Shown: positions 1-7,895 of the stretch, piece after piece
Layout: each line of letters opens with the position of its first letter
Position numbering within the stretch: the stretch's first letter is position 1
Assembly (NCBI GenBank): GCA_016256075.1
Contig: SDVU01000436.1
Coordinates: forward strand, 1-13,424
Direction of reading: 5' to 3'
Origin: Dictyocoela muelleri
Taxonomy: Eukaryota > Microsporidia
Length of the DNA: 13,424 bases
Program-made: the position numbers and the translations under genes
The notes under the pieces: generated by a model
The model's input: the letters and a program-made list of their open reading frames with translations, nothing else
Databases searched by the model: none
Told to the model about the DNA's origin: nothing

Positions 1-73
1 AAATCAAAATTTATATTTATGAAATTGAAATTTATATTTATGAAATTGAAATTTATATTTATGAAATACCCTG
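1..73. mobile_element. Right end of a Tc1/mariner-like element (iterated TIR), body outside the window
   Basis: The stretch consists of about three copies of a 21-bp unit (AAATTTATATTTATGAAATTG) and ends in ATACCCTG, followed by TA at 74-75. Read inward from that end it begins CAGGGTATTTCATAAATA. This matches the terminus of the complete element at 11150-12533 (CAGGGTATCTCACTAATA), although the internal repeat units differ. I infer the right terminal inverted repeat of a related element whose body lies to the left of the window. The DNA just past the TA is in the middle of a pogo/Tigger transposase frame, so this element appears to have inserted into that gene. Confidence 0.75.
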
Positions 74-74
74 T

Positions 75-1048
75 AAAATTAGAAAATATAAAGATAGAAA
101 AACGGTCATGTTGGCATGTAATATGACCGGTACTCACAAACTTAAACAACTGATAATATGTAAAGCAAAAAATCCCCGATCATTTAAAAATTTCGATAAA
201 TCTTTCTTTTGTGATTACATGTACAATAATACGGCATGGGTTCGATCTGAAGAATTTAATCGTTGGTTATATGATATTAATTTGTCATTTAAATCTAAAA
301 ACAAAAAAATCCCTTTAATCGTCGATAATTTCTTTTCGCACAAGATTTCTGTTGAACTTATTAATATTTAAATGTTATTTTTGCCAAAAATAGGACTTCA
401 GATCTTCAGCCTCCTGTGCTAGTATAATTAGAAGTTTTAAGACTAAATTTTATGATTATCAACTTTCTGCAATCGTTAATAAGATTACTGAAAATGCTTC
501 AGTAGAGAATCTCTACAAATCATTAAATTTGAGAGATGCTCTTATTTTTACAAAGTATGCCTAGGATGACGTTTAAAAAGATACAATAATAAACTGTTGG
601 AGAAAATCATTAATACATGATAATCAATCAGAATTCACCACTGATAAAAACAATTCCGAAGTTAAAATTGAACATTTTGATTAAATATTTGATCATTTTA
701 TGCAAAAAAATAATGAAAGAGGATGAATACCTACTACTAGACCCTAACGTGATGTTTTTAGAAGCAAATGACATGATTGAATAAGCTGAAAATACTGAAA
801 CTTTTGAAAAAAATTGATGATGAAAAAAAAATAATTTAATCCAAGAAAGCTCGCAGGATTCTGAAGTGGAAACAGACAAATCTGAAAAAATCACACTTGA
901 TGAGGCAAAGTTGTTTTTTAAAGGTATCAAAGATTATTGTTATAATTCTGAAGTAGACAAAAGTACTTTTGATTCAGTAAAACAGCTAGAAATATTTTTT
1001 AATAATGAAAAACGCGAAAGCATAAAAAAGACTTATTCTATTATTTAA
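75..1048 (+). pseudogene. pogo/Tigger-type DDE transposase relic, C-terminal two thirds
   Basis: This is a decayed transposase of the pogo/Tigger group (DDE_1 superfamily endonuclease), a plain DNA transposon gene. The first piece (codons from about 75 to 371) contains TVMLACNMTGTHKL, an ICKAKNPRSFKNF block, SEEFNRWL and PLIVDNFFSH. The last is the family's second catalytic Asp context (LxVDNxxxH). In another frame IIRSFKTKFYDY follows, where Tigger proteins have LQPLDxGIIRSFK. It continues with NLRDAL and KDTIINCWRKS. From about 722 a third frame carries an acidic region and the C-terminal helical tail (EAKLFFKGIKDYC, QLEIFFNNEKRES), as expected in Tigger. There are at least two frame changes and several in-frame stops, so it cannot be functional. 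The expected third Asp is not preserved in one frame. The N-terminal DNA-binding part is missing because another element's end sits at 73. The homology is recognised by motif memory, not by a search. Confidence 0.83.
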
Positions 1049-1077
1049 ATAAAAATTCTTAAAATTTATTATAAAAA

Positions 1078-1154
1078 CCCTCTTTTTAAGCACACTCTCA
1101 TTTTAAGTGCGCTTTTTTGTGAAACTCCCCAAAGCGCTTAAAATGAGGGTTGAC
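1078..1154. repeat. Probable right terminus of the Tigger element: hairpin with repeated subterminal motif
   Basis: The motif CTCATTTTAAGTGCGCTTT (1097-1115) is mirrored by AAAGCGCTTAAAATGAG (1131-1147). A diverged direct copy (CCCTCTTTTTAAGC) lies at 1078-1091. The stretch sits 30 bp past the end of the Tigger reading frame and ends GGGTTGAC next to TATA. Read inward this is GTCAACCCTCATTTTAAGCGC, which resembles a pogo/Tigger terminus lacking its first CA. The matching left terminus is not in the window, so the exact boundary is inferred. Confidence 0.5.
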
Positions 1155-1212
1155 TATATATTGTCATACACTAGCTGTTTTCGCCAATAACAAAAAAAAA
1201 CAAAAATTTAAA

Positions 1213-1666
1213 CGCTAGGTAGCACAGTGTCAACCCTCTTGAATGTAAATTTAAGTATAATGGTTTGAAATTTGTTGACGACACTCTTTAATAAAACATG
1301 AGAGAACGACATTAAACGGTCAAAACTAGAAAAATATAGTTTAATATACACTGTTCAAGTGTGGTATAGTTTATTAGGAATTTGTATAACATAACAATGA
1401 AGCAGAAAAGGACACACCTAGGTGCGGGGATGAGTGTGGTGACGCATCTTGGCAAAAAGTAGTGAAAAATAAAAAAACATGAAAAGTTTATAATTACCTG
1501 TATCCTGCTGAGTCATTGATAAAACGAAGATCGCCTATACAGCTGGGCTTCTTGGTAGCTTAGGGAGTGACATATTATCGGAACACCAAAAACCAAAGGT
1601 CGCATATCTAAGGTAAGAGACAGCTCTCCGAGTGGGCAGCTATGAATGTTGTCAGCATGTAATATA
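1213..1666 (+). mobile_element. tRNA-derived SINE, copy 1 (diverged head)
   Basis: This copy aligns by eye along its whole length with the copies at 3430-3882 and 8964-9422, in opposite orientation. It has a degenerate tRNA-like head with an A-box-like TAGCACAGTGT (1220-1230) and a weak B box near 1260. Conserved body blocks follow: GACATTAAACGGT, CACACCTAGGTGCGG, GTGACGCATCTTGGCAAAAAGTAGTG, ACCTGTATCCTGCTGAGTCA and GACATATTATCGGAAC. It ends GTTGTCAGCATGTAATATA, like the other copies. The pol III boxes look damaged, so it is probably silent. No clear target-site duplication was found. Confidence 0.72.
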
Positions 1667-1724
1667 CAATCAAACTTAAAATTTTTCTGTCACCAAAAAA
1701 TAAACTCTTGTAATTTTTTATTAA

Positions 1725-1884
1725 GTTTTTTATGATACATGGTCTTTTAATTTTGTTTTTTATAGTATTATGTACATTTTTAATTTTGTTTTTTATGGCA
1801 CCATCGATTTATCATTTTGTTTTTTGTGGTATCATGGACATTTTTAATTTGCTTTTTTATGATACCATGGATCTTTTTCATTTT
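1725..1884. repeat. Minisatellite, five units of 30-33 bp
   Basis: Five imperfect direct repeats start at about 1725, 1755, 1788, 1819 and 1852. The unit is roughly TTTTTTATGGTATCATGGAC followed by a T-rich run and AATTTTG. The embedded GGTACCATGG-like core is partly palindromic. Unit lengths vary, so the array does not keep one reading frame throughout. It overlaps the 3' half of the small minus-strand ORF at 1780-1962. Confidence 0.8.
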
Positions 1885-1962
1885 CAATTTGGCGCCATAT
1901 TGCTTTAAGGGTTCATATTCAATTGCAAAAACATCACGTATCATTTTTTTGAGACCTTCCAT
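1780..1962 (-). CDS. Small hypothetical ORF, 60 aa, with 11-residue repeats
   Basis: This open frame has an ATG start and no recognised homologue. The first ~30 residues (MEGLKKMIRDVFAIEYEPLK onward) look like ordinary protein sequence. From about residue 31 it is encoded by the 30-33-bp minisatellite and reads as roughly 11-residue Lys-rich repeats (IHGIIKKQ, VHDTTKNK). It is highly basic and has no membrane segment. Beyond the stop the minisatellite continues, with further stops in the same frame. It could be the N-terminal remnant of a repeat protein, a real small gene, or a chance ORF. The short length and low-complexity tail keep confidence low. Confidence 0.25.
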   Translation of the reverse strand: MEGLKKMIRDVFAIEYEPLKQYGAKLKMKKIHGIIKKQIKNVHDTTKNKMINRWCHKKQN

Positions 1963-1984
1963 AGAATTAAAAATTTAAAATAGT

Positions 1985-2380
1985 ATTTTTTTTACCAAAC
2001 TATTTTACCTTTAATCTCCCACAATTAACATCGAAAAGAGAATCAAAAAAGATTAAAACCGTCTTTTTGGAGCTATTTTTTATGATTTTAAATTACCTTT
2101 TTAGTTCTAATTCTGTCATTTTGTGGCTCACATAATCTTTAAATTTTAAATTTCTGATTGTTTATATTTGGCTCAAAAAATATTAATGCTTAAAAACTTA
2201 ATTTTACAATACGTTTGCAATAAAAGGAATTATAAGGTGAAATTATGAAAGATTAAAAAATTTTCTGTGATTTTTGTAATAACTTATAAATATTATTTAT
2301 AATAGTTTTTCATTTTTCATTTTTTATAGAAAATTAATAAATCTCATAAAAGCAATTTTAATTTACGAAATTCAAATATT
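1985..2380. other. AT-rich intergenic stretch, no gene seen
   Basis: No open frame of useful length, no copy of the SINE and no terminal-repeat motif is visible here. The sequence is A/T runs with scattered GC-richer words such as TGTGGCTCACAT and TTTGGCTCAAAA. It probably serves as the upstream region of the ORF at 2454. Confidence 0.5.
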
Positions 2381-2381
2381 T

Positions 2382-2444
2382 AAAAAATGATTTTTTTATT
2401 TCTAAAAATGATTTTTTATATTTCTTAAAAATGATTTTTATTAC
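2382..2444. repeat. Three near-palindromic AAAAATGATTTTT repeats just upstream of an ORF
   Basis: Three units of 20-23 bp begin at about 2382, 2404 and 2427. Each contains AAAAATGATTTTT, which is self-complementary apart from its central base. The array ends about 10 bp before the ATG at 2454. It could be a promoter-proximal element, the remains of a transposon end, or simple AT sequence; nothing here decides which. Confidence 0.55.
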
Positions 2445-2453
2445 ATCCTGATT

Positions 2454-3122
2454 ATGATTCTCATGACATTAATAACGTTAGTATTTTCCGGAAATGATGA
2501 GTTACGACAATATCATAATGAAGAATTAATTTTAAATTTAAGCATAATAAAAACGCATAAAGATTATCAAAACTATACACATCAAGCACTTATTCAGCAA
2601 AATGAAAATAATCAGAATAACCATGAAAATTCTATTTTAAATTTAAGCTCAAGAAATACACATCAAGCAATTATTCAGCAAAATGAAAATAATCAGAATA
2701 ACCATGAAAATTCTATTTTAAATTTAAGCATAAGAAATACACATCAAGATTATCAACACTGTAAAAACCAAGCTGTTATTCAGCAAAATGAAAATAATCA
2801 GAATAACCAACAAAATCCTAATTTATCATCAAATTTTTATGTTGATAATATTTTGGCCAGCGAAAAAGAAATTACTTTTCCAAATAAATATAATTTTTTT
2901 AACAATACTTATAGGTATTTAATAACCGGCAACAAATATCTAGACAACCATAATATCTTTACAAATCCCGATATTCAACAAAACAGCAATTTTGTAATTT
3001 CAAATCAAATTTCCTTAATTGAAAATAGCCTATTTTATTTGAAAAAATATTGTATAAAGAAATTAAAATCGAATCAAAGAGCTCGAATGAACAACTTGTC
3101 AAAAATTATATCAATGAATTAA
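2454..3122 (+). CDS. Repeat-bearing Asn/Gln-rich protein, possibly secreted
   Basis: This is a 222-residue frame with an ATG start and no recognised family. The first 13 residues (MILMTLITLVFSG) are hydrophobic and could be a short signal peptide; there is no other membrane segment. Residues 26-60, 61-87 and 88-122 are three direct repeats. Each has ILNLS near the start, an NTHQ- or THKD-like block, and the shared core IQQNENNQNN. The matching DNA repeats (2529-2633, 2634-2714 and 2715-2819; 105, 81 and 105 bp) are nearly identical and all multiples of three. This suggests recent in-frame amplification. The rest is Asn-rich. The last ~29 residues turn Lys/Arg-rich, while an overlapping frame at 3029-3295 continues with more natural-looking sequence. 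The annotated C-terminus may therefore be wrong because of a frameshift or a base-call error. Low-complexity secreted proteins are common in parasites, but no function can be assigned. Confidence 0.55.
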   Translation: MILMTLITLVFSGNDELRQYHNEELILNLSIIKTHKDYQNYTHQALIQQNENNQNNHENSILNLSSRNTHQAIIQQNENNQNNHENSILNLSIRNTHQDYQHCKNQAVIQQNENNQNNQQNPNLSSNFYVDNILASEKEITFPNKYNFFNNTYRYLITGNKYLDNHNIFTNPDIQQNSNFVISNQISLIENSLFYLKKYCIKKLKSNQRARMNNLSKIISMN

Positions 3123-3295
3123 ACAAATCAGCGTTTAGACCATATTATAACCCGAATTCATTATTTTCATTGGAAAAATATATTGAGTCAAAAAAATCAG
3201 TTTATTTTTTACGTCAAATTTCAAGAAACCCTGCTATTAATACCTCTAATTATCATAAATCAGATAATTCAATCGGTGATTTTATATTAAAATAA
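3029..3295 (+). CDS. Overlapping downstream frame, possible true C-terminus of the repeat protein
   Basis: This frame is open for 88 codons and overlaps the end of the previous ORF by 94 bp in another frame. It has no ATG at its beginning. The sequence (KSSNEQLVKNYINELNKSAF, then SLFSLEKYIESKKSVYFLRQ) looks like ordinary folded-protein sequence, more so than the competing frame. It ends in TAA about 135 bp before SINE copy 2. I read it as the continuation of the 2454 gene after a frame change near 3030-3050. This could be a real mutation, in which case the gene is broken, or a sequencing error. It is not likely to be a separate gene. Confidence 0.4.
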   Translation, partial: PILFEKILYKEIKIESKSSNEQLVKNYINELNKSAFRPYYNPNSLFSLEKYIESKKSVYFLRQISRNPAINTSNYHKSDNSIGDFILK

Positions 3296-3429
3296 TTTTT
3301 TTCTTAATCATATGTTCATAAAAATTTTAAACAAAATGTTAATTACATTTTGCTGAGAATTTTTTGTCGATTTTTTAATAAAATTTATTTATTGAAAAAT
3401 ATTTTTTAAAGTTTTTTTTATTAATATAT

Positions 3430-3882
3430 TACATGCTGACAACAGCCATAGCTGCTAAAATGGAGAGTTGTCTCCAACCTTGATCTTTAGACCTTTGGTT
3501 ATTGGCGTTCCGATAATACGTCACTTTATAAGCCACCCAGAAGGCCAGCTGCAACGCGATTTTTGTTTTATCAATGACTTAGCAGGATACAGGTAATCAG
3601 TAACTTGTCATAAAATTTTAATTTTGCACTACTTTTTGTCGAGATGCGTCGCCGCACCCATACACACACCTAGGAGAGTTACTTATACTTTATTGTCATA
3701 TTAGACCGAGTTCTAATCAGCTATACCACAATGGAACAACTGTATATTACTACTATATTAATAGTTTTTAACCGCTTAATGTCAATTCCTTATTATTTAT
3801 TTAAGAGTGACATCAGCGGGATTCGAACACGATACTTAAATTTTATATTATATAGTGTTAAACACTGAGCTATCTGGCGCCA
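3430..3882 (-). mobile_element. tRNA-derived SINE, copy 2 (best-preserved pol III boxes)
   Basis: Read on the minus strand the element opens with a tRNA-like head, GGCGCCAGATAGCTCAGTGT. The A box TAGCTCAGTGT lies at 3862-3872 and a canonical B box GTGTTCGAATCCC at 3818-3830. A ~370-bp body shared with the other copies follows: CATTAAGCGGTTAAAAACTA, GTATAGCTGATTAGAAC, GTCTAATATGACAATAAAGT, CGACGCATCTCGACAAAAAG and ACCTGTATCCTGCTAAGTCA. It ends GTTGTCAGCATGTAATATAT. The acceptor-stem arms are only partly complementary, so the head is a derived tRNA and not a working tRNA gene. An internal pol III promoter, fixed length and dispersed copies define a SINE. No partner LINE is in the window. Confidence 0.82.
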
Positions 3883-4318
3883 TTTTTTTATTTCAGATTT
3901 TGATGGCGCTTACAGAAAATTTAAGATTTCTATTGTTATGCGCAAAATTACGAAGTTGAGTTATCGCACTGCGCTCGTGGTGAGTTTTCGAGCAATTACC
4001 GGTGATTTAATTTTATGAAAAAAATTACCAATTCTTTGCTCTAAACAGAATATTCAAATATTACTATCCTTAATCACCCCCTTACCTCTAAAAATATTGA
4101 AAACTACGAAATCAGGAAATACCCGTGGATAATATGATTCTATTTTATATATATACATATTGTTCAATGAGTTTTTAATAATATTCGTTTTATAAGTTAA
4201 TTAAAAATCGTATTCATGCAAAAGTTATATATGCAATATATATTTTATTATACTTGTTGTTTCCATAATAAAAATCGTACCATGCAAAAATTTATATATG
4301 GCAATATATATTTTATTA
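3883..4318. other. Intergenic stretch with a ~50-bp direct duplication
   Basis: No gene is visible. A GC-richer patch at about 3935-4010 (ATCGCACTGCGCTCGTGGTG and neighbours) has a small CTCG/CGAG hairpin. Two ~50-bp direct repeats, 4203-4253 and 4270-4321, share AAAATCGTA, a CATGCAAAA core, and a CAATATATATTTTATTATAC end. The second copy runs up to the left end of the element that starts at 4321. Confidence 0.6.
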
Positions 4319-4320
4319 TA

Positions 4321-6112
4321 CAGTAGACAACGTTTTTACGACATAAAAAAGATGGATTTTACATAAACTCTATAATAAATAAATCAAATATACAAATTAT
4401 TGTGCATAATATGACTATAATAAGAATACAAAGAGTAATTTTCACGTTTATTTGAAAGTACTATTTTAATATAACTTATATCTAATTTTCTTGATAGCGT
4501 TTTTTACGAAATGTTGTTTTTTACGCTTAACTTTTATGAATCAATTTTTCTATGTATAAATTATCGACAATTTTCTAAAAAAATATATTTATACATAAAT
4601 TTTTACGTAAATGTATTTGTGCAAAAAAAATTACTTTAAAAGCAGATATAAGAGAAACAACCTTTAATACAAGTTTACCGGATAATATTTTCGGAATATG
4701 CAATGCAACCGTGTAATGCTTTCATAATAAAAAAAACATTCATGTTTTGCAAATCTAGGACATCTTATCAAATATAAAAAAAAAGTGCGAGCAATTTTTT
4801 ATGAATTATATAAGTTAGACACTTGTATTATAAAACGTAATATAAAGCTAAAAAATAGCACATAGCGATTAATTTTTATGTTATTAAACTTATTGTACAA
4901 GATTTTAATAAAGAAAAAAATAAGATAGAGAGACAGAAGTTAATGATCATTTAGTAAATAAAATTATAAAAGAAAATAAGATTGACTGAATTGGATATCA
5001 TTAAGGAGCACTAGTGCAGACACGAGTCAAAATTATCTTATAATTAGTATTTAAAAGAAGTGATTACCAGATATTCTAAGAGAAAAATTTTCAATATTCA
5101 GATAACAAATCTGTAAAAAAAGTTCAGATAGATCCTATGTTTATGATTAAAAAATGATCATAAAAATATAAAGCAAAACAATACACGTGTAATAATTATT
5201 CAGATATTAACTTGTTTGGCGAATGGATAAAACCTTACCGATCAAGAGATCAATGAATCCGAGAACCTTTTTTTGAATTTACTAGATTTTTATGATATTT
5301 CTTACCAGTCTACAAATCATAATGGCATACAGAGTGTCTTTTTTTAAAAGAATATAACGGATTTAAACACTTGACTAATCGTAAAAACCAAATATTTTGA
5401 CTATCCGGATAATTTTTATTGTATCGAGTTAATGGAAGAAAAATAAATTGTTATTCACTTGAAAACACAAAACAATTATCCCGCCACTAGATATGGAAAT
5501 AATAAATCCATTAAATCAAAGTTAAACAAAAATTACAATTTTTCTAGTTTACATGAATTCTAATAATGATATGATTTGTTAATAAGTTAGAATAAATTAA
5601 TATTTAGAATGTGGTCTTATAGATCGGCAATTCCATTGATCAAGTATCAATCACAATAAGATAAAATTGTAGGAACAAAGCTGACTTGTTTTAACATGTC
5701 GAAAAAAATACGTAATAATGTAGATTTCAATATCGATGTAACTTCTATAGATAAGTTGGATAGAGATTATGATTCTTTTAAAGATGTTTTTACGGTAGAT
5801 GAAATAATTTCAATCATTTATAAATCTGAATTCTCTTAAATTTTTGCGGATCTCTTATATATTTTGCGAAAAATAGCATAAATTTAAAGTAAATTACATG
5901 ATACTGCCGATTAAATAATTTACGAGTATGTAGAAAACTTGTCTAATAGATATTGTTTATATATTTATGTATTTAAGAGATTTATCGAAGGGGGCCCAAA
6001 TATTGAACATTTTTAACTTAAATTATTTTTTTACCTAATGTGATTTTTACACAAAAGGAGCTTTTTACGCACACTTTTTTTGAATTTGTGTCGTAAAAAA
6101 CATCATTTACTG
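4321..6112 (+). mobile_element. Decayed 1.8-kb DNA transposon with CAGTA-type TIRs and TA target duplication
   Basis: The left end at 4321 reads CAGTAGACAACGTTTTTACG and continues ACATAAA. The right end, read inward from 6112, reads CAGTAAATGATGTTTTTTAC and continues GACACAAA. The two are clear imperfect inverted repeats, and each is flanked by TA (4319-4320 and 6113-6114). The motif TTTTTACG or its complement recurs near both ends (4499, 4515, 4603, 6061, 6091), as subterminal repeats would. TA duplication with a CAGT terminus suggests the Tc1/mariner/pogo superfamily. The interior lacks any recognised catalytic motif; from about 5100 onward it holds heavily decayed coding-like sequence in one frame. 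The left third (4321-5098) shows no gene at all. Confidence 0.62.
5102..6010 (+). pseudogene. Decayed reading frame inside the CAGTA element, product unknown
   Basis: One frame stays coding-like for about 900 bp despite roughly fifteen stops. Recognisable runs are LTDQEINESENLFLNLLDFY (from 5234), FDYPDNFYCIELMEE (from 5396), and a clean 47-codon ORF with an ATG at 5696-5839 that begins MSKKIRNNVDFNIDV and ends FTVDEIISIIYKSEFS. The lack of frame changes over that length suggests an old gene decaying mainly by base substitution. Its place inside a TIR-bounded element makes a transposase the best guess. The acidic, VDE-rich C-terminal part vaguely recalls pogo/Tigger tails. I could not find a convincing DDE motif, so the family is unassigned. 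Confidence 0.4.
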
Positions 6113-6266
6113 TATAAATTTTTTTAAGTAAATTTAAACAAGAAATAAAATATAAAGAGGTTCAAATAAAAATTAAAGATTTTATTTATTTAAAACCTTA
6201 TTTAGTATTTTCTGATACAAAAAATTATTAAAAAATGCAATTTTAGGTGTATTACAACCAAGAAAA

Positions 6267-6872
6267 TTGCAGCTTTATTTCTTAAATTTTACACAATCAA
6301 TTTGGAGAAGAGTTAAATCCGAAAGATTAACAATGAGATATAAAAATGATATGGATTTTAAGAAATATATCAGGAGAATTATATCATCAGCATTTTTACC
6401 TAATATAAAAATTAGAAACTTTCTATCAAATACACACAAAATTTTGCTCACAAAAATGATGAAAGAATAAAATATCTCAATAAATACTTGAAATAAACAT
6501 ATTTTGGTCTATTAGAGAAAGAGCACTTTAAACCATCTATTTTTAAAAAAGAAAATGGAGTGAATATATGAACGAATTTTGAATTTTGAACTACGAACTA
6601 CAAATGTTGACGAACCATGGTACGATTATTAACTAAAAGAGTTAAATAACTAATACAAACATTGCATTATTTATTAACCAATTTTAGAAATCGATCAATT
6701 AAATGATAATGAAATAAAGTAAGAATAAATTATCAATTGTTTCGTGTTCAAGAAAAAAATATGAAAAGAAGGTTAAATTATTTATTTAGCAAATGATATT
6801 AAATATTTCGATGATGATGATGATGAATATATTGAAAATATTTTAAAAATCTATGAATTTAAATTAAGCTAA
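6267..6872 (+). pseudogene. Second decayed reading frame, possible transposase remnant
   Basis: The first 67 codons (6267-6470, no upstream ATG) are open and contain TQSIWRRVKSERLTMRYKND and FKKYIRRIISSAFLPN. The same frame continues, with about a dozen stops and no frame change, to a natural-looking acidic C-terminus: IIYLANDIKYFDDDDDEYIE, then ending EFKLS at 6872. The W-R-R-V-K segment followed by a basic helix is reminiscent of the region after the last catalytic residue in ISXO2/Merlin-type transposases. That similarity is weak. It begins about 150 bp past the right end of the CAGTA element and is not obviously part of it. No terminal repeats were found around it. Confidence 0.33.
6812..6826 (+). 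repeat. (GAT)5 microsatellite
   Basis: Five or so tandem GAT triplets encode a poly-Asp run inside the decayed frame that ends at 6872. Confidence 0.7.
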
Positions 6873-7387
6873 TTTTTACGTTTTATGAATATTTCTTTAA
6901 AATTTAAAATTATTTTCAGACGAATTCTCGGGAATTACGAAATTTGTTTTTAGAGGAATAACTGCAAATTCGTTCCCTGACTAATTTGCGGTACCGGAGT
7001 TAATAATGCTAATCACAAATCGATCGATTTAGTAAAAAATAATGCTATTCTTCTCATTAAAGAACCATATATTACTTTATTTATAACGAAAACCTGTTAT
7101 AATTAAAAGTCTATGACTTAGTGTATAAAATATTTATATTTCTCAAATTATACTCTAGAAAGATAATTAAAATTTTTAATATAGCTCAATAAATTATATG
7201 AATTGAATCTAAATCGAAAATTTCTACTGAATTTAGATTTTCTTCTGAATTTCACTTGAAAAAGTTTTATCAAATATTTTAAAAAAATCATGTTCCTAAC
7301 TCTAATCAGGAGATACATTCGAAAACTTTAATTGTGTTTTTAGGCTATAATTTCGAGACACTTTTGAGACTTTTAATAATTTCAATA
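6873..7387. other. Intergenic stretch, no gene seen
   Basis: The AT-rich sequence contains a few GC-richer words (GAATTCTCGGGAATT, TTGCGGTACCGGAG). No open frame, terminal repeat or SINE block could be recognised before SINE copy 3. Confidence 0.5.
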
Positions 7388-7830
7388 GGCTATATAGCAG
7401 AGTGATAATATTCCTGAATGTAACATTAAGACTATTTCCGAATTACTTAAATTCAACTTTAATAAATAATTAAAAATGACATTAAGCGTTAAATAACTAT
7501 AGAATTATTGTCATAACATGCAGTTTTCCAGTGTTGTATAGCTGATTAATACTTGGTCTAATATGAAAATAAATATATAAGGATCTTATATGTGTATGAG
7601 TCAGGTGACTCATCACGATAAAAATAAGTAGTCAAAATTATGATAAAAAGTATATAATTACCCGTATCCTGCTATGTTATAAAAAAAACAAAAATTTTAT
7701 AAAAAATCTTAAATAACTTAATAGTGACTTAATAGTGACTTATAACTTTAATGCCTGTAACCAAATCTTTTAATACCACGGTCGGAGACAACTATCCTGT
7801 TTAACAGTTATGGAATCGTTAGCATGTAAA
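7388..7830 (+). mobile_element. tRNA-derived SINE, copy 3 (most diverged)
   Basis: The head GGCTATATAGCAGAGTGATA carries a degraded A box (7395-7405), and no good B box remains. Body blocks match the family: ATGACATTAAGCG, GTTGTATAGCTGATTAATAC, TTGGTCTAATATGA, TTACCCGTATCCTGCTATGT and GTCGGAGACAACTATCC. The 3' end is GTTAGCATGTAA. A local duplication (AATAGTGACTT twice, near 7721-7742) and many substitutions mark it as the oldest copy here. It lies immediately downstream of the minus-strand gene at 7896-8519. Confidence 0.68.
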
Positions 7831-7895
7831 ATTATAATTTTAAACATGACTTTTATTATAAAAAAGGTTTTAAATATATTATTTTTCAATGTTAT

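Noticed and set aside
628-930. 100-aa minus-strand open frame
   Set aside because: It lies antisense to the Tigger relic, whose plus-strand frames explain the sequence. The antisense protein has no coding character.
2382-2453. A fifth CAGGG-type element end (inward reading CAGGATGTAAT followed by ~22-bp units)
   Set aside because: The terminus is poorly matched and is not directly flanked by TA, so it was kept only as a repeat.
3807-3882. A functional tRNA gene on the minus strand
   Set aside because: A and B boxes are present, but the acceptor arms pair poorly and the same head begins every copy of a ~450-bp dispersed repeat. It is the SINE promoter.
3430-3882. Solo LTR interpretation of the ~450-bp repeat
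   Set aside because: Copies lack TG...CA ends and clear target duplications, and they start with pol III promoter boxes.
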